Assembly (NCBI GenBank): GCA_902559035.1
Contig: CACEGG010000004.1
Location: 84,283-148,282 of the forward strand
Reading direction: 5' to 3'
DNA: 64,000 nt
Source of the DNA: an uncultured Bacteroidota bacterium
GTDB taxonomy: Bacteria > Bacteroidota > Bacteroidia > Flavobacteriales > Flavobacteriaceae
Numbering within the stretch: the stretch's first letter is position 1; each line of letters begins with the position of its first letter. The notes under the pieces were generated by a model. It did no database searches and was not told the origin of the DNA. It saw only the letters and a list, made by a program, of their open reading frames with translations. The position numbers and the translations under genes were made by a program. Shown piece after piece: positions 57,138 to 64,000 of the stretch.

Positions 57138-58535
57138 CTAGCTAAGCAGTTTCTTTTTATGATGTTTTAATAAATCTATTTCTTTTTTATTCTTTTTTAT
57201 TTTTTCGTGAACTTTATTAAGAATTTTATTTTCTTTTGACTTTTCATTAAAAAAAGAAAGATTGTTTTCTTGTTGTGTTAGTTCTTTACTTAATAACTCT
57301 AATTTAGAATTGATATTTTGTATTTCAGTATTTTTTTGTTCACTAGACATCAGTTTTGACTTTATGTCTGAAATCTTATCGTCAATATTTTTACTATTCA
57401 ATCCTAAATCTTTTAATATTTTTTTAATTTTTTTGTAAAATTTAGTTTCGTTTTCAGTACTTATATTTTTAAATGACAAAAATTCTTTCGCTACAATTAC
57501 TAAATCTTCCTCATTTCCACTAAAATCATTTAAATTTTCAATTATAACTTTCTGCTTTTTGTTAGATTCATTTTTTTCTTTTGAATGATTGTCTTTTTTA
57601 TGAATTAGCTTTTGAAAATACTCATCACATTTACTTTTGAAGAGTTTCCAATTTTTTTCATTTGTCTTGTATGGAACAGGTTTTATTAGTTTCCAATGTT
57701 TCTGAATGGAAATGACCTCGGATCTGAAATTTTCTAAATTTTCTTCTTTGTGAATTTTATCAACCTGATTAATTAAGTTTTTTTGTTTTTCTAGATTTTC
57801 TGAATATATTTTTTTTAACCTTTTAAAGAAAGAATTTTTTTCAGAGTAAAATGTTCTAACAATTTTTTTATAATCATTCCAAAATGTTTTTTTTGATTTT
57901 TTTGGAATAGGTCCAGTAATTTCAATATTATGTTTTAATTTATCAAAATCATTAATTTTTTTTTGCCACCCTTTCACAGAATCAGTTTCTTTTTCAATTA
58001 ATATTTTAATATCATTTAGAAGATTTAGTTTTTTTTCAATATTTTTTTCTAAAATGGAGTCTTTATTTAAATCAAACTCTTTTTTCTCTTCAATAATTTT
58101 ATTTTCAATGTCTTTAAATGATTTATTTAAATTTTCTTCAACCTCTCTATTCACAGGCCCAAGTTCATATTTCCATCTTTTTTTGAGTCTCTCAAAATCT
58201 TTAAAAGCTTTTATTTTATCATTTTGTTTAAAAAGAGACTCTGCATGTAAAATAATTTTTTCTTTTTCTTTTTGGTTGTGAACTAAATCTATTTCTTTAA
58301 ATTTTCTATTTAAATGTAGATAATCATAAAAGTTTTTAATGTGATGTTGAAAATTATTCCAAAGTATTCCATTTTTTGTTCTAGGAACAGGACCTATTTT
58401 GAACCAAGAATTTTGAATTTTTTTAAATTGATTGTATTTCTCATTAATACTAGTATCTTGATTAATAAGATTTTTTAATTGTTCAATTAAATCTTTCTTT
58501 TCGTCAAAATTTTGATCTAGATTAAATCTTTTCAC
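57138..58535 (-). CDS. DUF349 domain-containing protein (N-terminally short)
   Basis: A 465-residue, highly charged, helical protein with about four DUF349 repeats: NSWFKIGPVPRTKNGILWNNF, RLKKRWKYELGPVNREVEEN, NIEITGPIPKKSKKTFWNDY and KHWKLIKPVPYKTNEKNWKLF. The C-terminus is coiled coil (LLSKELTQQENNLSFF). DUF349 has no assigned function. Homologues I recall are near 600 residues with about 130 more at the N-terminus; here a stop lies three codons before the GTG at 58533-58535, so that region is absent. It follows aroE by 43 bp. Confidence 0.85.
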   Translation of the reverse strand: MKRFNLDQNFDEKKDLIEQLKNLINQDTSINEKYNQFKKIQNSWFKIGPVPRTKNGILWNNFQHHIKNFYDYLHLNRKFKEIDLVHNQKEKEKIILHAESLFKQNDKIKAFKDFERLKKRWKYELGPVNREVEENLNKSFKDIENKIIEEKKEFDLNKDSILEKNIEKKLNLLNDIKILIEKETDSVKGWQKKINDFDKLKHNIEITGPIPKKSKKTFWNDYKKIVRTFYSEKNSFFKRLKKIYSENLEKQKNLINQVDKIHKEENLENFRSEVISIQKHWKLIKPVPYKTNEKNWKLFKSKCDEYFQKLIHKKDNHSKEKNESNKKQKVIIENLNDFSGNEEDLVIVAKEFLSFKNISTENETKFYKKIKKILKDLGLNSKNIDDKISDIKSKLMSSEQKNTEIQNINSKLELLSKELTQQENNLSFFNEKSKENKILNKVHEKIKKNKKEIDLLKHHKKKLLS

Positions 58536-58578
58536 TTTAAATTAAGTTTTAAGTAAACATTAAGTTAGGAATTTTTAT

Positions 58579-59320
58579 TTAACTATTCCAAATCTTCCAA
58601 CTTTCCATAGCTTGATTTTCAAGCATCTCATTTCCATTAATTATTGAGGCCCCTTTTTTTTCTGATAATATTAAAAACTTAGTCTTAATCGGGTTATAAA
58701 TTAAGTCATAACACAAGTGCCTTTCTGTTATATACTCATATGGGATTTTTGGACACTCTTCAATATTTGGATAAGTACCGAGTGGTGTACAATTAATAAT
58801 TATAGTATGATCTTTAATTATTTGATTAGAAACATCTTCATAAGTTATACACTCCTCTCTATTTTTTCTTGATACAAGTAATGTTTTAATATTTAATGTT
58901 TTTAAAGCATAAACTATAGCTTTTGATGCACCACCTGTTCCTAAAATTAATGCTCTTTTTTGATTTGAAATGTTAGATTCTAAACTTTGTTTAAATCCTA
59001 TATAGTCAGTATTATAACCTAATAGTTTATTTTGTTTATCAATTTTAATAGTATTAACTGCTCCAATTTTTTTTAGCAATTGGATCTATATGATTTAGTA
59101 ATTCAATAACGCTTTCTTTATAAGGTATAGTTACGTTTAGTCCTTTAATTTTAGTATCATTTATAACTTCTAACAATTTGGAAATTGAACTAATATCATA
59201 GTTTTCGTAGCTACAATTATTTAAACCATCATTAATGAATTTTTGAGTAAAGAATTTTTTTGAAAAGGAATAACTAATGTCCTTTCCTATTAATCCAAAT
59301 TTATCAATTTGTTTTTGCAT
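58579..59320 (-). pseudogene. aroE: Shikimate dehydrogenase, split by a +1 frameshift
   Basis: The gene is in two frames: 59320-59054 (N-terminal 88 residues, MQKQIDKFGLIGKDISYSFS, NVTIPYKE with K68) and 59079-58579 (166 residues, GAVNTIKI, NTDYIGF, LGTGGASKAIVYAL, NCTPLGTYP). The break is in a run of eight A on the coding strand (59067-59074). With seven A the reading becomes D-P-I-A-K-K-I-G-A-V-N-T, the family sequence, and the protein is 246 residues. All catalytic and NADPH-binding residues survive in their pieces. It may be a sequencing or assembly error, a real mutation, or expressed by slippage. The enzyme reduces 3-dehydroshikimate in aromatic amino-acid synthesis. Confidence 0.8.
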
Positions 59321-60224
59321 ATCTATTAAAAATTAAAACAATAAAAAATCCTAACAAAATCCATAACAAGAGGAACAAATTTTGTAAACTAAAATCAAAA
59401 TTATTAATTGAATAGTTCCAAGGCCAAACTATAAATAACGATCCAAAAACAAAACCAATTATTAATTGATTAATTGTTTTTTCAAAATTAGTAATTAAAT
59501 AACTAAGGATACTTGAAAGTAAAACCAATCCTGAAATTGAACCTAATGTAAAGACCAAAACAATTTTTATAAGTTCGAAGTCGTGATAAATGTCACTTCT
59601 AATACCAAAAATTATTAAAATTGAATTATAAAGTGAGTTTACAGAATCAACTAGAAGTAATTTAAAATTTCCTAGAATTATCAATAAAAAAGACCCTGAC
59701 AATCCAGGAATTATCATTCCACACACACTTATTAATCCACAAAAAAATATAAAAAATAAATTTCTATTCTCTGAAATTGGTTCAGAGATACTCATAAGTA
59801 ATCCGGTTAATAATCCAATTCCGATCATAATCATTGATTGGAAATCCCATTTTTTATTATTTAAAATTAAAATAAGATTAGATGCTAATATCATTCCAAA
59901 AAATACAGACCAAACATGTAATTCGTAACTTTGGAAAAATATATCAAGTATTTGAGAAGTAGTAAAGTAACTGACTACAATTCCTAAAAAAATTATCAAT
60001 AAAAACGTACCGTTATAATCTTTGTTTATTTTTTTAAAATTTAAACTGAATAATAACTTAATTACATTAAAATCTAATTTTTTGAGTGAATTAATCATCT
60101 CAATATAAAATCCAGTGATAAGTGCCACCAGCCCTCCAGAAATTCCAGGAAGTTTATTTACAGTCCCCATCAAAACACTCTTAAAAAATAAGAGAGTTAA
60201 AAATGATTTATCTCTTTTTTTCAT
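59304..60224 (-). CDS. DUF368 family membrane protein (second copy)
   Basis: A 306-residue polytopic protein with about eight membrane segments and the two DUF368 signatures: KLPGISGGLVALITGFY at the N-terminus and IIPGLSGSFLLIILGNFK in the middle. This family (PopT) has been shown in other bacteria to act in recycling of undecaprenyl phosphate across the membrane. The N-terminal motif has K and L where the upstream copy has I and V. It overlaps aroE by 17 bp and the first copy by 17 bp. Confidence 0.88.
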   Translation of the reverse strand: MKKRDKSFLTLLFFKSVLMGTVNKLPGISGGLVALITGFYIEMINSLKKLDFNVIKLLFSLNFKKINKDYNGTFLLIIFLGIVVSYFTTSQILDIFFQSYELHVWSVFFGMILASNLILILNNKKWDFQSMIMIGIGLLTGLLMSISEPISENRNLFFIFFCGLISVCGMIIPGLSGSFLLIILGNFKLLLVDSVNSLYNSILIIFGIRSDIYHDFELIKIVLVFTLGSISGLVLLSSILSYLITNFEKTINQLIIGFVFGSLFIVWPWNYSINNFDFSLQNLFLLLWILLGFFIVLIFNRYAKTN

Positions 60225-61158
60225 TTTTATTTGAAAATAATTCTAAAATTAAGACAATTAATACCCCAATTATAAAAAATATTAATCCCTGATTGAATTC
60301 TGAATTAGAGAAATAGCCCTCAGGAACATATAAATTATCAGTAAAAAATTCTGAAGATATTTTTTCTTTTTTCCAAGGCCACAAAGACGGAAGTGAGCCG
60401 ATCATAAAGCCTATTAGACAATAAAGTGTTTTATTTTTATGAAATTTATATGACCAGGTTAAAAATTTAGAAAATAATTTTATACTTAAAATTGCTCCTA
60501 GAGAAAAAGAAATAAATTTTAAAAAATAATCTGAATTAAATTTAGTCACTTCTTTGAATGTTTCTAGCATAGTTTCATATGCTCCAAGTAAAACTAAAAT
60601 ATATGCTCCTGAAATTCCAGGTAGAAGCATTGCAGTTATACTAACCATTCCACAAAAAAATAAATAGACATAGCTGATGTCTGAATTACCAGGTTTTATT
60701 GTTTGGACATACACAGCTAAAATTAAACCAATTAGTAAGAAATAAACATTTGTAGGAATAATGAATTTAGTTTCTTTAAAGTTTAGTCTTTTTGTCTGAT
60801 TAATTAAATAGAATATACTAGCAGTAATCAAACCTAGAAAAAGAGACCAAAGAGCTATAGGGTAGTTATCTAATAATAGTAATATAAAGTGACTTAAAAT
60901 TACTATACTTAAGAGAATACCTGTTCCTAGAGAAAATAAAAAAGAAAAATTATAGTAATCCCAAACATATTTAAAGCCATTATTCTTAAGATTTTTAATA
61001 ATTTTAAAATTAAGTCCATCTAAAGTCTTTAGAAGTTCTTCGTAAACACCTGTTATAATTGCAATTGTACCACCAGAAACACCAGGAACAATATCGGCAA
61101 TTCCCATGAACATTCCTTTTAAAAAAACAATAAGATTTGAAAAATAATTTTTTCCCAC
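60208..61158 (-). CDS. DUF368 family membrane protein (first copy)
   Basis: A 316-residue polytopic protein, paralogue of the next gene. It has DIVPGVSGGTIAIITGVYEEL near residues 22-42 and LLPGISGAYILVLLGAYETML in the middle, the duplicated PG-SG motif of DUF368. A role in undecaprenyl (polyprenyl) phosphate transport, from PopT homologues, is an inference. The start is GTG at 61156-61158; the first ATG would cut off part of the N-terminal helix. The C-terminus is basic (NKNEKKR). Tandem copies could form a heterodimer. Confidence 0.88.
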   Translation of the reverse strand: MGKNYFSNLIVFLKGMFMGIADIVPGVSGGTIAIITGVYEELLKTLDGLNFKIIKNLKNNGFKYVWDYYNFSFLFSLGTGILLSIVILSHFILLLLDNYPIALWSLFLGLITASIFYLINQTKRLNFKETKFIIPTNVYFLLIGLILAVYVQTIKPGNSDISYVYLFFCGMVSITAMLLPGISGAYILVLLGAYETMLETFKEVTKFNSDYFLKFISFSLGAILSIKLFSKFLTWSYKFHKNKTLYCLIGFMIGSLPSLWPWKKEKISSEFFTDNLYVPEGYFSNSEFNQGLIFFIIGVLIVLILELFSNKNEKKR

Positions 61159-61190
61159 AGCAATAAAATTAAGATAAATAGATTTAATAT

Positions 61191-62579
61191 TTAGCTTGCA
61201 TTCATGTTTTTAAAAACATGAAGTTGAGGAATAGTCGGAAATATATCTCTGAAATAGTCGTAAATAGCTGGATTGATGCTGTAAGCTTCTTTTAGGTTGA
61301 AATTAGCTTTTTCAATTTCTCCTAATTTTGAGTAAATGACATATCTTATATATTTTGCCTCTGCTGTGAGAGATTCTGTTAAATTTTCAGTCCGTTTTAA
61401 AAGTCCATCACTTAATAAATTGTTATTAGGGGTTTCTAAAACAGTTTTGGTTAATAATATTAACGTACTTAAATTTAATTCGCCGAGGGAAAGTATTTCT
61501 TTAAAAGATATCTCGACTTCGTCAAATTGATTTAGGTTTAAACATATCTTACAATACAATTCCCAATATTTAATATTTTCTGTATCTATTTCTATAGCTT
61601 TAATAAGATGATTTTTAGCCTCTATAAAATCATTTTGTTTAAAGTAGATTGTTGATAATGACATCCATGCACCATCATGAACGGGGTCCTCAATTATTGT
61701 TTTGTTGTAAAAAGAAATAGCTAAATCTAAATTACCTAGTTTATTATGACAGCATGCAATTCTATTTAAAGCAAATGGATTTGGATTGTCTATTTTACTT
61801 ACAATTTCATATTGTTCAATTGCTTCGTTTACCTTATTTAACTTTTCAAGTACTTTACCCATTTCTAAATACGCACCTACAAAAGAATCATCAGAAATAA
61901 TCGCAAAATCAAATGCAGTTAAAGCTTCTTTTAACAATCCTTTTTTTAAATATTGTTTTCCAAGTTGGTGCCATCCAACTTCACAATATGGATTTTTTTC
62001 CAGAAAGTCGTTCAAGTAATTGATGGTATCTTCTGTATTACCTATATTATCAAAACAATACAATAAATTATTAAGTACAGCATAATCTAATTGATAATCA
62101 TTAATATATTCAATAAATTTTTCCTTTGCATTTTTAAATTCATCTATAAACAGAAATTCTTTTCCAATCATAATTATGGCGTCAGAGTAAAATTCAGAAT
62201 CTTTGGGAATTGTTTTTAGAAGTTTTATTGATTCTGTATGGTTTTTTCTTTTAGAAAAAATTCTAGATTTTTGTAAGATTATCTCGGAATTATTGCTTTC
62301 CAATAAAAATAATTTGTTAACTAACTTCTCTGCTTCATCAATTTTATTTTGAACAATTAGTGACTCTATTTTTAATAGTGAAATTGCAGAGTTTTCAGGA
62401 TATTGTTTGGATGCCATTTTAATGGCTTTATTGGCCAAGGAAGTATTTCCTGACTCTAAATAATATATGATAATTGATTCAAATTCATCGACATCAAAAA
62501 ATAAAAATTTATTACTTTTTAGCATCGATTCAAATTTCAAAATAGAATTTGAAAAAAAATCTTTAAAATCCTCACTCAT
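61191..62579 (-). CDS. Tetratricopeptide repeat protein
   Basis: A 462-residue soluble protein made of TPR units over most of its length, for example WHQLGKQYLKKGLLKEALTAFDFAI, AYLEMGKVLEKLNKVNEAIEQYEIV, ALNRIACCHNKLGNLDLAISFYNK and AWMSLSTIYFKQNDFIEAKNHLIKAI. There is no signal peptide or membrane segment. TPRs bind partner proteins; the partner is unknown. The gene begins a minus-strand run ending in DUF349, with the two DUF368 genes and aroE, 32 bp upstream of the first DUF368. Confidence 0.87.
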   Translation of the reverse strand: MSEDFKDFFSNSILKFESMLKSNKFLFFDVDEFESIIIYYLESGNTSLANKAIKMASKQYPENSAISLLKIESLIVQNKIDEAEKLVNKLFLLESNNSEIILQKSRIFSKRKNHTESIKLLKTIPKDSEFYSDAIIMIGKEFLFIDEFKNAKEKFIEYINDYQLDYAVLNNLLYCFDNIGNTEDTINYLNDFLEKNPYCEVGWHQLGKQYLKKGLLKEALTAFDFAIISDDSFVGAYLEMGKVLEKLNKVNEAIEQYEIVSKIDNPNPFALNRIACCHNKLGNLDLAISFYNKTIIEDPVHDGAWMSLSTIYFKQNDFIEAKNHLIKAIEIDTENIKYWELYCKICLNLNQFDEVEISFKEILSLGELNLSTLILLTKTVLETPNNNLLSDGLLKRTENLTESLTAEAKYIRYVIYSKLGEIEKANFNLKEAYSINPAIYDYFRDIFPTIPQLHVFKNMNAS

Positions 62580-62642
62580 TTTAAGTAAAGATATTGTGAG
62601 ATTTCTTTTAAATCGATTTGAACCTCAATTGTTTTTAACAAA

Positions 62643-63833
62643 TTAATGAACATGTTTTTCAATCTTGTCCAATTCGCTCAAAATTATTTTACACCCTTTT
62701 TTAATCTCATTTTCAGAAATAGTTAATGGTGGAGTAATTCGTACTGCTTTTGGCTCAAAGAGTAAATAAAATAAAATAAGTCCATTATCAAGGCAACCTT
62801 CAACTAATTTTTTTGTTAAATCTGGTTTTTTTAATATTAATGCTAACATTAATCCTTTTCCCCTTATTTCAATTATTAATTTATGCTTTAAAATTCTTCT
62901 TATTAGATTTTCTTTTTCCTCAATTTTTGACATTATGTTAGAGCTTAATGTTTCTTTCAGGTTAGAATGTGCAGCAGCTGCAATAACAGGATGTCCTCCA
63001 AAAGTTGTTATATGACCTAGGATTGGATTTTGTTTGAACAACGCCATATATTTTTTTCTTGTGGTAAGGGCACCAATTGGAAATCCTCCACCAAGTCCTT
63101 TTCCATAGACTAAAATGTCAGGTATGATATCGAAATGCTCAAAAGCAAAAAGTTTTCCGGTTCTACCAATACCAGGTTGTATTTCATCTAAAATTAAAAG
63201 AGCACCAACTTCATCGCATTTTTGTTTTAATTTTTTTAAATAATTTTTTTCTGGCAAAATAAAACCTGCACCACCCTGGATTGTTTCTACGATAACTCCA
63301 GCAGTTTTATTAGTTATGATTGATATATCTTCAATATTGTTGAATTCAATAAACTTAATATCTGGTATTAAAGGTCTGTATGCTCTTTTTCTTTCTTCAA
63401 AGCCCATTATGCTCATGGCCCCTTGAGTATTACCGTGATATCCATTTTTGGCAGCAATTAATTCACTTTTTCCTGTAACTCTTTTAGCTAATTTCATAGC
63501 AGCTTCAATCGCTTCAGTTCCTGAATTTGTTAAATACGTATTAGACAATAACTTTGGTAAGTTTTGAGAGAGAAGTTTACAAAGTTTAACAGTAGGTTTT
63601 TGAATAAATTCTCCGTAAACCATTACATGCCAATAAAGATCAATTTGTTTTAAAACAGCTTTTTTAATTTTTTTATTATTGTGTCCAAGATTAGAGGCAG
63701 AGACGCCAGCTACGAAATCTAAATATTTATTATTATTTGTGTCATAGATGTATGACCCACTTGCTCTTAAAATCTCTAAGCTTATTGGATTATTAGTTGT
63801 TTGAGCCTGATATTTAAAAAAATTTTCTTTCAA
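62643..63833 (-). CDS. Class III aminotransferase (acetylornithine/ornithine type)
   Basis: A 396-residue PLP enzyme of fold type I, class III. Landmarks are LTNSGTEAIEAAMKLAKR (102-118), GYHGNTQGAMS, LILDEIQPGIGRTG (D216 contacts PLP) and the Schiff-base Lys K245 in VYGKGLGGGFPIGA. Family members act on acetylornithine, ornithine, 4-aminobutyrate or similar; the substrate is unknown. The start is TTG at 63831-63833; no earlier ATG exists before the upstream stop at 63835, and the N-terminus agrees with homologues. It follows the OstA-like gene by one base. Confidence 0.9.
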   Translation of the reverse strand: MKENFFKYQAQTTNNPISLEILRASGSYIYDTNNNKYLDFVAGVSASNLGHNNKKIKKAVLKQIDLYWHVMVYGEFIQKPTVKLCKLLSQNLPKLLSNTYLTNSGTEAIEAAMKLAKRVTGKSELIAAKNGYHGNTQGAMSIMGFEERKRAYRPLIPDIKFIEFNNIEDISIITNKTAGVIVETIQGGAGFILPEKNYLKKLKQKCDEVGALLILDEIQPGIGRTGKLFAFEHFDIIPDILVYGKGLGGGFPIGALTTRKKYMALFKQNPILGHITTFGGHPVIAAAAHSNLKETLSSNIMSKIEEKENLIRRILKHKLIIEIRGKGLMLALILKKPDLTKKLVEGCLDNGLILFYLLFEPKAVRITPPLTISENEIKKGCKIILSELDKIEKHVH

Positions 63834-63834
63834 A

Positions 63835-64000
63835 TTAATTATGAATTATTTCATTTTTATTTAAAATTTTTTCATTAATTCTCCAGTTGAATCCATTTAA
63901 AACTTTTTCATTTACTTCTAAATCTTCTTCAGGGTAAACTTTGCCTTCAGGATTTGTAAAAAAGATAATTTCTTCAATTTTATTATCATTTATTATCATT
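63835..64000 (-). CDS. OstA-like (LPS export) protein, C-terminal end (partial)
   Basis: An open frame on the minus strand enters from the right edge and stops at 63835-63837, giving 55 residues. NPEGKVYPEEDLEVNEKVLNGFNWR matches, as I recall, the C-terminus of Bacteroidota OstA/LptA-like proteins that carry lipopolysaccharide to the outer membrane. The rest lies outside the window. Gene order OstA-like then aminotransferase is typical of Flavobacteriia and supports the call. Confidence 0.65.
   Translation of the reverse strand, partial: MIINDNKIEEIIFFTNPEGKVYPEEDLEVNEKVLNGFNWRINEKILNKNEIIHN

Overview
The window looks like the core chromosome of a streamlined, strongly A+T-rich member of the Bacteroidota, class Flavobacteriia, probably a marine lineage. 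Evidence: the gene order rpsU, xerC, four tRNAs, tuf, tRNA-Trp, secE, nusG, rplKAJL, rpoBC; lineage-typical families (DUF4295, DUF3467, DUF4369, BshC, an OstA-like protein, paired DUF368 proteins, a LysM plus receptor-like protein behind guaA); promoters of the Bacteroidota type (TAnnTTTG) instead of TATAAT; and almost no Shine-Dalgarno sequences. TTG starts are frequent. Genes are packed tightly, often overlapping, and I see no insertion sequence, prophage, CRISPR array or other mobile element.

Layout. 1-3100: end of a rhodanese, a PspC protein, an AGCS amino-acid:cation symporter and an acyl-CoA dehydrogenase. 3100-19040: the translation and transcription block (rpsU, xerC, tRNA-Thr/Tyr/Gly/Thr, an LVIVD-repeat lipoprotein, tuf, tRNA-Trp, secE, nusG, rplK, rplA, rplJ, rplL, rpoB, rpoC, DUF3467). 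19040-28460: prfC on the minus strand, idi and queD, a minus-strand unit htpG-DoxX-DUF4369, fabH with a CoA-binding protein, a sodium:solute symporter and recR. 28500-38670: 2-oxoacid dehydrogenase E2, exonuclease, FAH-family enzyme, cinA, then rpmB-rpmG-DUF4295, ftsY, rimO, bshC and guaA. 38670-47890: LysM protein, pyrG, yidC, mnmA, lysA (minus), sucC, hsp20. 47900-55320: uvrB (minus), a cryptic kinase-like protein, a PRiA4-ORF3-like protein, ctaA, a CCA-adding enzyme, tsaC and dapD (minus). 55380-64000: ruvX-def-mazG, then a minus-strand run of DUF349, aroE (frameshifted), two DUF368 proteins, a TPR protein, an aminotransferase and the end of an OstA-like gene.

Functional links: dapD and lysA belong to the meso-diaminopimelate/lysine pathway. 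None of the five tRNA genes encodes its 3' CCA, so the CCA-adding enzyme is needed. DUF368 proteins, yidC and the OstA-like protein all serve the envelope. prfC, def, rimO, mnmA, tsaC and rpmB/rpmG add to the translation theme.

The observations most worth following are: (1) a shared TGTCA-N3-TGTCA motif upstream of the two heat-shock genes htpG and hsp20; (2) four genes whose -7 element ends 3-4 bases before the ATG, which predicts leaderless mRNAs; (3) an aroE broken by one extra A in an A8 run; (4) a 24-bp perfect palindrome overlapping the promoter of the E2 gene; (5) an unannotated protein with a kinase-like K-E-D-N-D set; (6) loss of the hpf gene from a normally conserved position; and (7) six of seven convergent gene pairs having no room for a terminator. 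No large novel system is evident; most of the window is housekeeping DNA.
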